Assembly: GCA_910589165.1 (NCBI GenBank)
Contig: CAJUSP010000009.1
Span: 1-64,000, forward strand
Source of the DNA: an uncultured Adlercreutzia sp.
Lineage (GTDB): Bacteria; Actinomycetota; Coriobacteriia; Coriobacteriales; Eggerthellaceae
Length of the DNA: 64,000 bases
Direction: 5' to 3'
The notes below the pieces were generated by a model. The model searched no databases. It saw nothing but the letters and a program-made list of their open reading frames with translations, and was not told where the DNA came from. The position numbers and the translations under genes were made by a program. Positions 16,259-24,629 of this stretch are shown in pieces. How positions within the stretch are numbered: position 1 is the first letter of the stretch; each line of letters opens with the position of its first letter.

Positions 16259-18949
16259 TTAGTCGGTCAGTTCCTGGGCGAGGTACTTGCCGGTGATGCT
16301 TTGGGGACAGGCGGCTACTTGGGCGGGGGTGCCTTCGCAGACCACCGTTCCGCCTTGCTCGCCGCCGCCGGGGCCCATGTCGATGAGGTAGTCGGCGTTG
16401 GCGATCATGTCCAGGTCGTGTTCGATGACCACCACGGTGGCGCCGTGCTCGATGAGCTTCTGCAGCACCGCGATGAGGGTTTCCACGTCCAGCGGGTGCA
16501 GCCCGATGGTGGGCTCGTCGAACACGAAGAGGGTGTCTTCCTGGTCGCGGCGCATTTCGCTGGCCAGCTTCAGGCGCTGGGCCTCGCCGCCGGACAGCGC
16601 CGGCGTGGCCTCGCCCAAGGTGAGGTAGCCGAGCCCCAGGTTGTGCAGGGTCTGCAGCTTGCTGTGCACCTTTTTCAGGTGCGGAAGGGCCGCCAGGGCC
16701 TGATCGACGGTAAGCGAGAGCATTTCCGGCAGCGACAACGTGTGTACGGGCGCGAAATCGTCATCGTGTGAGACAGTGCCCCGGAGGGGCGTCTCGTGTT
16801 CAGCAGACGTTGCGGCATCCGGGGCCTCCTCGGAACATGAGACGCCCCTCCGGGGCACTGTCTCACCTTCCACGGTCATCTGGATGGCGTAGGCGTCTTT
16901 GCCGTAGCGGCTGCCGTGGCAGTCGGGGCAGGGGATGTCCACATCGGGCAAGAACTGCACGTCCAGGGAGATTTGCCCCGTGCCGTCGCAGGTGGGGCAG
17001 CGCAGGCTGCCGGTGTTGTAGGAGAACGCACCGGCCTTGAGCCCCGCCGCCTTCGCCTCGGGCAGCTTCGCGAATTCCCGGCGCAGCTCGTCGAGCACGC
17101 CGGAGTAGGTGCCCACGGTAGAGCGCACGTTCACGCCGATGGGGGTGGCGTCTACCAAGTCCACGCGGCTGATGCCGGGCGCGTCAATATCGTGCACATG
17201 GCCGGGCAGCGCGCGGCCGGCAAGGGCGGCTTTCAAGCCAAGCACCAGGCTTTCCAGCACGAGCGTGGTCTTGCCCGAGCCGGACACGCCGGTCACTACG
17301 GTCAGGCGTCCCTTTGGAATGCGCACCTCCAGCGGCTGCACGGTATGGATAGCGCCCGTTTCCAGACGAATAGCTCCTTCGTCGAACAGGTGCTCGGCTG
17401 CCACAGGCGTGCGCACCCGCACCTTCGCCGTGCCGGCCAGGAACGGCCCGATGCGCGAGGCGGGGTTGGCCTCCACCTGGGCCACCGACCCTTGGGCGAT
17501 AACGCGCCCGCCGTCGGCGCCCGACCCCGGCCCAATCTCAATCAGATGGTTCGCATGGCGCAGCACGGCCACGTCGTGATCCACCATCACCACGGAGTTT
17601 CCGTCGGAGAGCAGGTCGTCCATGACGCCGAGCAGCCCCTCGATGTTCGCGGGGTGCAGCCCGATGGAGGGCTCGTCCAGCACGTAGAGCACGCCGGTGG
17701 CGCGGCTGCGCACGGCGCGGGTTAGCTGCACGCGCTGGCGCTCGCCGTTGGAGAGCGTTTCGCTGGCGCGGTCGAGGGTCAGATACCCCAGCCCCAGTTG
17801 CTCAAGGCGCTGGATGGGCTCGGTCATTTCCGCGGTAATCTGGTCGCACATGGGCCGCATGTCGGCGGGCAGCCACGGGGCCACGGTGGGAATCCAGTCG
17901 CGCAGGTCGTCCAGCGACAGCGCCGTCACCTGGGCTAAGTTCTGCCCGTCGATGGTGGACGAGCGCGCCTTCTCGGACAGGCGCGTGCCATGGCAGGACG
18001 GGCACACGTCTTCGGTGAGGAACTTCGCCACGCGGGCCATGCCCTTCTCGTCCTTCACCTTTGCCAGGGCGTTCTTCACGGTGTTCACGGCGCTGTAGTA
18101 GGTGAAGTCCAGCTCCGCCGCGTGGCTCTTGTTCTTCGGCACGTACAGGATGTGCTTCTTCTCCATGGGGCCGTGCAGCACAATGTCCTTTTCCTCGGGG
18201 GTCAGGTCTTCGTAGGGCACATCGATGCGCACGCCCATCTCCTTTGCCACTTCGGGCATGAGCGACCACATGAGATTGCGCCAGGGCGCTACGGCGCCTT
18301 CCTCGATGGTGAGCGTCGGGTCGGCGATGAGCGTGCTCTCGTCGATGGTGCGCACGACGCCGGTGCCTCCGCACTCGGGGCAGGCGCCGCCGCTGTTGAA
18401 GGCCAGGTCCTCGGCGGAGGGGCCGTAGAATTCCACGCCGCAGGTGGAGCAGGTGATGGGCAGCTCGGCGGCCACATTGAGGGTAGGCGCGTTCACGTGG
18501 CCGTTCGGACACACGTGGCAGCCCAGGCGTGAGAACATGAGGCGCAGGTAGTTAAGCAGCTCCGTGGAGGTGCCGAAGGTGGAGTGCACGCCGGGAATGC
18601 CCGGGCGCTGGCGTAGGGCCAGGGCCGCCGGCACGTGCAGCACCTCGTCCACCGTGGCGCGCCCGGCCTGGGAAATGCGCCGCCGCGTGTAGGTGGAAAG
18701 CGCCTCCAGGTAGCGGCGCGACCCTTCCGCATACAACACGCCCAAGGCCAGCGAGCTTTTTCCCGAACCCGACACGCCGGCAATGCCCACCAGCTGGCGC
18801 AGCGGCACTTCTAGCGAGATGTTCTTCAGGTTGTGCACCCGCGCCCCGCGCACCTCAATGGCGGTGGGCTCGTGAAAGTGCAGCGGCTCGCCAGCGTCGT
18901 GCGGCGTGTCGTGCGGGGCGGAATGGGGCTCAGATGCCGATGTGCTCAT
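16259..18949 (-). CDS. UvrA-like ABC ATPase (UvrA2-type excinuclease subunit) interrupted in frame by a repeat
   Basis: This 896-residue protein has two ABC ATPase halves. Walker A motifs are GVSGSGKSS at 58-66 and GVSGSGKTT near 555. The signature segments are LSNGERQRVQLTRAV and LSGGEAQRLKLASEM, and the Walker B segments are VLDEPSIGLHP and VFDEPTIGLHP. Zinc-finger cysteines occur as CSTCG/CPECGGTG and CPTCDGTG/CPDCHGS. The UvrB-binding insertion of true UvrA appears reduced, as in UvrA2 and drug-resistance paralogues, so a role in drug or lesion tolerance is as likely as classical repair. About 33 residues (near 695-728) are encoded by a family A repeat at 16768-16866 that keeps the frame. 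Confidence 0.85.
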   Translation of the reverse strand: MSTSASEPHSAPHDTPHDAGEPLHFHEPTAIEVRGARVHNLKNISLEVPLRQLVGIAGVSGSGKSSLALGVLYAEGSRRYLEALSTYTRRRISQAGRATVDEVLHVPAALALRQRPGIPGVHSTFGTSTELLNYLRLMFSRLGCHVCPNGHVNAPTLNVAAELPITCSTCGVEFYGPSAEDLAFNSGGACPECGGTGVVRTIDESTLIADPTLTIEEGAVAPWRNLMWSLMPEVAKEMGVRIDVPYEDLTPEEKDIVLHGPMEKKHILYVPKNKSHAAELDFTYYSAVNTVKNALAKVKDEKGMARVAKFLTEDVCPSCHGTRLSEKARSSTIDGQNLAQVTALSLDDLRDWIPTVAPWLPADMRPMCDQITAEMTEPIQRLEQLGLGYLTLDRASETLSNGERQRVQLTRAVRSRATGVLYVLDEPSIGLHPANIEGLLGVMDDLLSDGNSVVMVDHDVAVLRHANHLIEIGPGSGADGGRVIAQGSVAQVEANPASRIGPFLAGTAKVRVRTPVAAEHLFDEGAIRLETGAIHTVQPLEVRIPKGRLTVVTGVSGSGKTTLVLESLVLGLKAALAGRALPGHVHDIDAPGISRVDLVDATPIGVNVRSTVGTYSGVLDELRREFAKLPEAKAAGLKAGAFSYNTGSLRCPTCDGTGQISLDVQFLPDVDIPCPDCHGSRYGKDAYAIQMTVEGETVPRRGVSCSEEAPDAATSAEHETPLRGTVSHDDDFAPVHTLSLPEMLSLTVDQALAALPHLKKVHSKLQTLHNLGLGYLTLGEATPALSGGEAQRLKLASEMRRDQEDTLFVFDEPTIGLHPLDVETLIAVLQKLIEHGATVVVIEHDLDMIANADYLIDMGPGGGEQGGTVVCEGTPAQVAACPQSITGKYLAQELTD
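16768..16866. repeat. Family A paired repeat inserted in frame within the uvrA-like gene
   Basis: The left unit (16768-16795, starting GTGAGACAGTGCCCCGGAG) and right unit (16839-16866, ending CGGGGCACTGTCTCAC) are perfect 28-bp inverted copies separated by 43 bp. The total of 99 bp equals 33 codons, and the host frame has no stop in it. It falls between the second zinc-finger region and the LSLPEMLSLTV segment, where UvrA proteins normally have only a short linker. Confidence 0.75.
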
Positions 18950-19104
18950 AGTGATACCTTCGCGAAGGGAATTGCTTTCGGCATCCTATTTTCGGTGTTT
19001 TCGCACGAGGTCGCAACAGCGGCGGTTGTTCGCTGCTGTTTTGTCAGGGAGGGCGGCGTCGCTTGAGTTTTCGGGGAAGAGCGGCGCCCCCAGCCGCGCG
19101 ATTC

Positions 19105-20178
19105 CTAAGAAGCCTGCGCTGCGGCGAAGGTGGCGAACGCCTCGCGATGGTTGAGGCGCCCCCAGTTTGCAAGAACGCAACCATCGCTGGTGGGCAGGAA
19201 GAAGCCGCTTTCTGAAAGCACGTCGGCCAGGGCAGCCGTCATAGGCGCCGCTTCTCCGCGCCAGAGCGCCGCGAGCTGACATCGCAGGCGCTGTTGCGTC
19301 TCGTCAAGCGCGACGACGCTTTCTGTGGTCACGTCCGGGGCGCCGCGGGAAGCAAGGTAGGCGTCGATGTCGCCGGTGTTCGTCCATATCATGCCATCGA
19401 GGCACGAAACCGAGGACACCCCCAAACTGAGAGTCCCCACGGCCTCGCCGGAGTTCGTTCCGTAGAAGTCGAGCACGTAAGGATCGGTCGAGCCGTTGCG
19501 GCTGAAGTGCAGGGGCCGCTCCTCGACAAACTCACGGTCGGCGAGCCACCGACGCGCGACTTCGTAGAGAGCAAGAAGCTCTTCCCGAGCGGCTCTTGCC
19601 TCGGGGCGCGGCAGCACCAGGCGGTAGCGTTGCACGGTGGAGCGTAGTGCCTTGCGCAGGGTGGTTTCCAGCGATCGCGGCGTTTGCTCGCGGTAGCCTA
19701 AAGCCACCTCGATGCCGATGTCGGTCATGCCTGCTTGCTCGAGCAGCACATCCATCTTGCTCATTTCCACTTCCCCTGCAGGCAGTCCCAGCGGATCAGC
19801 CTGGGCGCTATCCGCCGCAAGGTAGCGGAACGTCGGTCGTGCAATACCCGTTTCTCGCAGGCGGTTAGCCTGACCAATTGTCAGAAGGCCGGGGTCGAAC
19901 GTCGCGTAGAGGGGAATATCGGCGCCTAGTCCGAAGCACTGCTTCAGGCCTCGTAGAAGCCGACCGAGCTCTTCTTCGGGCACCGTGCTCACCGAGCCAC
20001 CGCCCAGGGTAAGGCTGCGCACGTCCAGGGACTCGCTAGCAAACCCGTCCGCCTCGGCTAGAAGGGCCTCAAAGTAGGCTCGCTTCACTGCCGGCGCCGT
20101 ATGCTCGTAGACGTTCTCGGCAAACTGGCTTCCCCCGTTTACGAAGGGGATGTTCACGAAAAGATTGCAGGATGTCAT
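19105..20178 (-). CDS. HemW-like protein lacking the radical-SAM cysteines
   Basis: This 357-residue protein follows the HemW/coproporphyrinogen dehydrogenase layout: FVNIPF at 7-12, a GGGSVSTVPEEELGRLL segment near 70 (HemW has GGGTPS), and a downstream domain that looks like the HemW C-terminus. In HemW the stretch after HIPF reads CxxxCxxC. Here the matching residues are V13, S17 and A20, so no [4Fe-4S]/SAM chemistry is expected. It may instead bind haem or act as a chaperone. ATG 20178 has GGAGGAGG upstream. Its promoter shares a box with the FAD reductase at 21959. Confidence 0.65.
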   Translation of the reverse strand: MTSCNLFVNIPFVNGGSQFAENVYEHTAPAVKRAYFEALLAEADGFASESLDVRSLTLGGGSVSTVPEEELGRLLRGLKQCFGLGADIPLYATFDPGLLTIGQANRLRETGIARPTFRYLAADSAQADPLGLPAGEVEMSKMDVLLEQAGMTDIGIEVALGYREQTPRSLETTLRKALRSTVQRYRLVLPRPEARAAREELLALYEVARRWLADREFVEERPLHFSRNGSTDPYVLDFYGTNSGEAVGTLSLGVSSVSCLDGMIWTNTGDIDAYLASRGAPDVTTESVVALDETQQRLRCQLAALWRGEAAPMTAALADVLSESGFFLPTSDGCVLANWGRLNHREAFATFAAAQAS

Positions 20179-20204
20179 AGGGCCTCCTCCTAAAGATTGA
20201 AGCC

Positions 20205-20243
20205 AGCCTAGCACTTGTCGGCTCCCCCTAAACGGGTGGTTTT
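20205..20243 (-). promoter_or_regulatory. Promoter of the HemW-like gene with shared regulator box
   Basis: Read on the minus strand, the box AAAACCACCCGTTT (20243-20230) is followed by a 19-bp spacer containing GAGCC and then a -10-like TAGGCT (20210-20205), about 27 bp before the start codon. The same arrangement occurs at 21855-21893. The box would overlap the -35 region, the usual place for a LuxR-type activator. Confidence 0.6.
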
Positions 20244-20259
20244 CCTTCCCCTGGCCGTG

Positions 20260-21798
20260 CTAGCCGCGCCGCGCGTCTACCAGGTCGATCAGTTGCTGGC
20301 GCGAGTGAATATGCAACTTCTTGTAGATGTTCTTCACATGCTCGCGCACGGTGTTCTCCGATACGAACAGCTTTTTGGCGATGGCGGCGCGCGTGTGCCC
20401 TTGGGCGAGCAACGCGAACACCTCCGATTCGCGAGCGGAAAGCTTGTAGAAAGCCGCGAGACGCTCGCAGGGGTCGGCTTCGGACCCCTCGGATGCGGCG
20501 AGGGCTGCTTTCTCGACAATGCGGCTGGCGGCCCGCTCGGCCGGATCGCTTAGGGCTGGGGCCGGCAGTATGATCGGCTGTGGTTTTGCGGGCCTCTCAA
20601 GCATTCCGCCCAGTTGGAAGGACAGACGGCTCGAAAACAGAAAGACGCTTGCTACCACGGCGACGGAGGCCACTGCGACGATGCTGTTCGTAATGGCCTG
20701 CGTGTCGTCCGGCGAGCCGGGGAAGACGGTTTGGCCCAGCAGGACGCCGAGCCCGTAGCCGCCCCACAATACCGCCCAAACAGCGGGGAAGGCCATCGGG
20801 AGGCTGAGAATGCGCGCCCGATCTACGGCGACTACCACCAAAGACAGCCCGATGAGAAGGAAGGGCCATGCGAACAGCGTCAGGGTGAGCCATTGGTTGG
20901 CTTGGGAGAAGTCGACCACGTTGGCGAGCATGACGAGAATAACGGCGGGAACGAGCACTTTCAGCAAGCCCATAGGTTCTACGTAGCGGGGCACGAGGGC
21001 GCAGCCGGCGAACGCGAGCCCCGATACGATGAGGCCGGTCTGCGCCAGTCCGGTGTTAACGGCGGCGGCCGATTCCATGGAGCTTACATCGGCTGTGGTG
21101 CCTCCCACGATACCGAGGGCAACGGCGAACAGCGTCGCCCCGATGCCGAAGGCCATGAAATCACGGCTGTTGCGCGGTCGAATGAGAACAGGGCGCTGGG
21201 TGCAGTCGGTGGCATGCAGGAGCCGAACGAGGCAGGCGCACGAGGCGGCAAGGAACAGCGTGAGGGCCGCGGCGATGCCCCAGCCGCTCAGCCCCATGAC
21301 CACGTAGTCGAGGGCCGATGCCAGAAACAGCGCGAGCATTGCGGAGGGCACGTTGCGTCCATCAGCCGCCCCCGCGAAGGCCATGGCCCACACAAACGCG
21401 AGGGCGGCCGTCGAAAACCCGAGAATGGCGGCGGCCGCGTAGGCTCCCCAAGACGGCAGGTGCCCCGAGGCGACGAGCAGATTCGCAACGACGGCCGCGA
21501 TGGTGGCGGCTCCTGCCAGCGCGCACGTCCAGCGGAACGTGAAGGAGCCCGCGTCGGTCCGGTAGCTGTACCAGCAGAAGGCGATGAGCGCCACCGCTCC
21601 CATGCAGCAGGCGAACAGGGGCGAGATATCGTGGTGGGCCGATGCGGGGAAGAGCAGCGAGAGGGCTGCCATGGCCCAGGCAATGAATAGGGCGAGCCCG
21701 ACGGTACGCAGACCGCGGGGAGGAATGGCGCCTGAATCGGCGGCCTGCGAAAGCCCCTCACCCGTTTGTGGGAGGGTGGAAGGCGTGGTGGTTGGCAT
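20260..21798 (-). CDS. LuxR-type transcriptional regulator with 12-TM sensor domain
   Basis: This 512-residue protein has about 12 hydrophobic segments (residues 28-400) and a C-terminal LuxR helix-turn-helix (about 450-505: LSARESEVFALLAQGHTRAA ... NTVREHVKNIYKKLHIHSRQ). The sensor region probably detects a ligand in or across the membrane. It lies between the HemW-like gene and the divergent FAD reductase gene, whose promoters share a box, so these are its likely targets. The start at 21798 has GGAGGGGA upstream. Confidence 0.85.
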   Translation of the reverse strand: MPTTTPSTLPQTGEGLSQAADSGAIPPRGLRTVGLALFIAWAMAALSLLFPASAHHDISPLFACCMGAVALIAFCWYSYRTDAGSFTFRWTCALAGAATIAAVVANLLVASGHLPSWGAYAAAAILGFSTAALAFVWAMAFAGAADGRNVPSAMLALFLASALDYVVMGLSGWGIAAALTLFLAASCACLVRLLHATDCTQRPVLIRPRNSRDFMAFGIGATLFAVALGIVGGTTADVSSMESAAAVNTGLAQTGLIVSGLAFAGCALVPRYVEPMGLLKVLVPAVILVMLANVVDFSQANQWLTLTLFAWPFLLIGLSLVVVAVDRARILSLPMAFPAVWAVLWGGYGLGVLLGQTVFPGSPDDTQAITNSIVAVASVAVVASVFLFSSRLSFQLGGMLERPAKPQPIILPAPALSDPAERAASRIVEKAALAASEGSEADPCERLAAFYKLSARESEVFALLAQGHTRAAIAKKLFVSENTVREHVKNIYKKLHIHSRQQLIDLVDARRG

Positions 21799-21854
21799 GA
21801 CGTTCCCCTCCTCAAGAAAACAAGCTCTGTCCAGCGATTTTGCCAGTATAGATC

Positions 21855-21893
21855 AAAACCACCCGTTTCTGGTGAGCCGTTACCCGCTAGATT
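21855..21893 (+). promoter_or_regulatory. Promoter of the FAD reductase gene with shared regulator box
   Basis: AAAACCACCCGTTT (21855-21868), a 19-bp spacer containing GAGCC, and a -10-like TAGATT (21888-21893) lead into a leader of about 60 bp before the ATG at 21959. Over 24 bp the box region matches the one upstream of the HemW-like gene at 21 positions, in the same orientation to its gene. Confidence 0.62.
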
Positions 21894-21958
21894 TTACGGC
21901 GTCCGAGAGAGGAACTCGGGCCAACCTGCAAGCACTGTTGCATTAGGAGGGACCACTT

Positions 21959-23863
21959 ATGACAGAACAGACCCCGAACGTCTCGCGCCGCTCGTTTCTG
22001 CGCGGAGCCGCCTTGGCCGGAGCGGGCATGGCCGCTGCCGGCATGATCGCCGGCTGCGCTCCCGAGCAGAAGTCCGACATGGCTTCCACGGGCGCCGACA
22101 CCGCCGCTGAGGGCGCAAGCGCCAGCGGCAATCCCGCGTGGCTCGGCGACGCCCCTGTGGTGAACGAGGACGAGGTGACTTCCACTATCGACACCGAGCT
22201 GCTTGTCATCGGCGGCGGCGAGTCCGGCGTGTGCGCCGCCCGCCGTGCGGCCGAGCTGGGCATGAAGGTTGTCGTGATGGAGAAGCAGCCCGAGGACACA
22301 TGGGCGCCCATCGGCTGCGACGTGGGCACCATCAATTCCCAGACGTACCTGAACACCGGTGCTGAGGCGGTGGACGAGATGCAGGTGCTCAACGAGTGGC
22401 AGCTGCGCAGCTACTGCCGCACTATGCCGTCGGTGGCCAAGATGTACGCCACCCGCTCGGGAGAGGTGTACGACTGGGTGTGCGAGCTGGCTCCGCAGGA
22501 GGAGCTTGACGAGTTCCAGGTGTTCTACAGCTTCCCCAACGGTCGCAACAAGGTGGCCGTTAACCACAGCGGCTACACGTCATTCCCCGGCACCGTGTCG
22601 CACCGCGACTTCAACGACACGCTGGGAAACGGTGCCAATCAGCCTGCTTGGGGCCCCATCATGCGTTACAGCATCGAGAAGTCCCAGGAGTTGGGTGCCG
22701 AATGGCTGTTCGGCACATCGGCCATCGTCCTTATTCAAGATGAGGAAGGCGGCGTCACTGGCGCTTATGGCGAGAATTCCGATGGCATTGTGCGCGTGAA
22801 TGCCGAGGCCGTGCTTCTGGCCTGCGGCGACTTCTCGGGCAACGGCGAGATGGTGCTCGCCCTCAACGACGAGGTTCGCGAGCTGGCCGAGTCGTCCGAC
22901 ATCGACACGTCCGACCCGTCGTCGTTCATGGGCATGGGCCAGGACGGCATGGGGCACAAGCTGGCCTGCTGGGCTGGCGGTGTGATGGAGCCGGGCCCCC
23001 GTGCAGCCATGAACTTCGGCAACGGCATGGGCGCGCCCGCCCTGGAGTCCATCGGCAACTACCCGGTGTTCGGCGGCGACGGCAAGCGCTTCTACAATGA
23101 CGCGCAGCTGCAGTTCGGCGGTCTAGGCTTCTTCGCCCGTCGTCCCCGCGGCGAGCGCTGCTGCACCATCGCCGATGGCAAGTGGGAAGAGAACATCATG
23201 AACCAGGGCTACGAGCACAACATGTCGTCTACGACGTGCGCCCGCGAGTGGGATCTGGTGAAGCAGGATCTGGCGAACTACACGACGGGCCCCGACGGCT
23301 TCGAGGTGTACGGCTTCACGGGCTACGGCATGAACAAGGGCCGCATGTACGCCGCCGAAACCCTCGATGAGCTGGCCGACATCCTCGGTTACGAGGGCGA
23401 GGCCAAGCAGGGCCTGCTGGATGAGATCGCCCACTACAACGAGATGTGTGCTGCCGGCAAGGACACCGACTGGGGTCGCGACGCCGATCTCATGAACCCT
23501 ATCGACACGCCGCCGTTCTTCGGCATCAGCGGCCAGGGCGATAAGGGACGCGTGTCCAGCGGCATGGTGCAGATGTCCGGCGTGCTCGTGACCGACAATC
23601 ATGAGGTGCGTCGCGTCGACGACAGCATCATCAAGGGCCTGTACGCCTGCGGCAACACCGCTGGCGGTCGCTACGCCATCCAGTACCACACGCTGCTGGC
23701 TGGCAATTCCGTGGGCCTCGCCATTACCCAGGGCTACTGCGCCGGCGAGCACATCGCGCAGAACCTGCAGGCCGACAAGGCAGCCGCCGACGAGTACTCG
23801 CAGCTTCTGGCCGAGCTGGCCGAGGCGCGCGCGAATGCTCCGGTTGCTGGCCCCCCGATGTAA
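21959..23863 (+). CDS. Tat-exported FAD-dependent oxidoreductase (fumarate reductase / flavocytochrome c-like)
   Basis: This 634-residue flavoprotein has a Tat motif (SRRSFLRG, arginines 10-11) and a lipobox ending at C33, so it is probably a lipoprotein on the outer face of the membrane. The dinucleotide-binding motif GGGESG is at 85-90. C-terminal FAD-contact segments are visible as GLYACGNTAGG and a following AGNSVGLAIT stretch. Relatives reduce fumarate, urocanate, cinnamates or other enoates. No haem motif is present. AGGAGG precedes the ATG. It is divergently transcribed from the LuxR regulator that probably controls it. Confidence 0.83.
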   Translation: MTEQTPNVSRRSFLRGAALAGAGMAAAGMIAGCAPEQKSDMASTGADTAAEGASASGNPAWLGDAPVVNEDEVTSTIDTELLVIGGGESGVCAARRAAELGMKVVVMEKQPEDTWAPIGCDVGTINSQTYLNTGAEAVDEMQVLNEWQLRSYCRTMPSVAKMYATRSGEVYDWVCELAPQEELDEFQVFYSFPNGRNKVAVNHSGYTSFPGTVSHRDFNDTLGNGANQPAWGPIMRYSIEKSQELGAEWLFGTSAIVLIQDEEGGVTGAYGENSDGIVRVNAEAVLLACGDFSGNGEMVLALNDEVRELAESSDIDTSDPSSFMGMGQDGMGHKLACWAGGVMEPGPRAAMNFGNGMGAPALESIGNYPVFGGDGKRFYNDAQLQFGGLGFFARRPRGERCCTIADGKWEENIMNQGYEHNMSSTTCAREWDLVKQDLANYTTGPDGFEVYGFTGYGMNKGRMYAAETLDELADILGYEGEAKQGLLDEIAHYNEMCAAGKDTDWGRDADLMNPIDTPPFFGISGQGDKGRVSSGMVQMSGVLVTDNHEVRRVDDSIIKGLYACGNTAGGRYAIQYHTLLAGNSVGLAITQGYCAGEHIAQNLQADKAAADEYSQLLAELAEARANAPVAGPPM

Positions 23864-23875
23864 GACAATTCCGCA

Positions 23876-23957
23876 GGCCGCGCCGTCCCTCCCCGGCGCG
23901 GCCACCTTCCGCCGAGCTCTGTCTCGGCCTAACGCCTCGCTTAGCGGGGCGTTTTGT
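23876..23957 (+). terminator. Two hairpins after the FAD reductase gene, the second a likely terminator
   Basis: A perfect 10-bp stem (GGCCGCGCCG 23876-23885 with CGGCGCGGCC 23894-23903) is followed by a second hairpin (AACGCCTCGC-TTA-GCGGGGCGTT, 23931-23953) that leads into a short T run. Confidence 0.6.
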
Positions 23958-24089
23958 CATTCTTGCTGAAGCACGAATTGCGGTTGCTTTTATCTGCCGG
24001 GATGTTGGTTTCAAGGGCCCGGTAGTACTGCGTTCTCGAGCTCAACATGCCTTTTGGTGGCCGATGGCCCCTGGGGGGCGAATTGTATG

Positions 24090-24118
24090 TTGACAATACT
24101 TGGATATCAAAGTAAATT
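24090..24118 (+). promoter_or_regulatory. Promoter with overlapping palindromic operator for the MarR operon
   Basis: A consensus -35 TTGACA (24090-24095), 17-bp spacer and -10-like TAAATT (24113-24118) lie 31 bp before the GTG start. A 16-bp near-palindrome ACTTGGATATCAAAGT (24098-24113) fills the spacer, the expected position for a MarR autoregulatory site. It also argues against the upstream start codons at 24054 and 24087. Confidence 0.6.
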
Positions 24119-24149
24119 TGCCGCAGCACGTTGGCTGGAAGGAAGAAAA

Positions 24150-24629
24150 GTGGTTGAAGCACTCTCTTGGGAACGGCAGGTGCAGGAAATTCCCTACGGG
24201 AATGCCCTGAGCCAGATGTCTCGCACCTTGGGGGCGGCCAACCGCTACCTAAGCGAGCTCCTGGCGGAATCGGGCATCGAGGGTCTGGTGCCTTCCCACG
24301 GCGATATCCTCCTGCAGCTGTTCGCCCACGAGGCTCTTCCTATGGCGACTTTGGCCGCGGCCATCGGAAGGGATCCTTCGACGGTAACGGCCCTGATCAA
24401 GAAGCTTATCAGCGCGGGCTATGTTGAAACGGCGAAGAGCGCGGTCGACAAGCGCGTCACCGAGGTGCGCCTGACCGAGCAAGGACGCGCCTTGGGCGCC
24501 CGTATTGCCGCCATCAACCAACAGCTCCTGCATGTTATGGCGCAGGGTGTGTCCAAGGAAGAACTGAGCGCTATGGTCAAGACGCTGGCAACGGTGCGAG
24601 CAAATTTCGAGAAAGCGAGCGGCAAATGA
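24150..24629 (+). CDS. MarR family transcriptional regulator
   Basis: This 159-residue winged-helix regulator contains LPMATLAAAIGRDPSTVTAL as recognition helices near 65-85. The wing and following segment (DKRVTEVRLTEQGRAL, about 105-120) matches the MarR DxR...LT..G pattern. I chose GTG 24150 because GGAAGGAAG precedes it and a promoter lies just upstream. Its last 4 bases overlap the start of the binding-protein gene (ATGA at 24626), so it heads a four-gene transporter operon that it probably regulates. Confidence 0.83.
   Translation: MVEALSWERQVQEIPYGNALSQMSRTLGAANRYLSELLAESGIEGLVPSHGDILLQLFAHEALPMATLAAAIGRDPSTVTALIKKLISAGYVETAKSAVDKRVTEVRLTEQGRALGARIAAINQQLLHVMAQGVSKEELSAMVKTLATVRANFEKASGK

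Noticed and set aside
16259..18949. Treating the uvrA-like gene as a frameshifted pseudogene
   Set aside because: The reading frame is continuous, both ATPase halves have intact motifs, and the repeat insertion is a multiple of three.
19105..20178. Calling this gene a functional coproporphyrinogen dehydrogenase
   Set aside because: All three radical-SAM cysteines are replaced, so HemW-type chemistry cannot be assumed.
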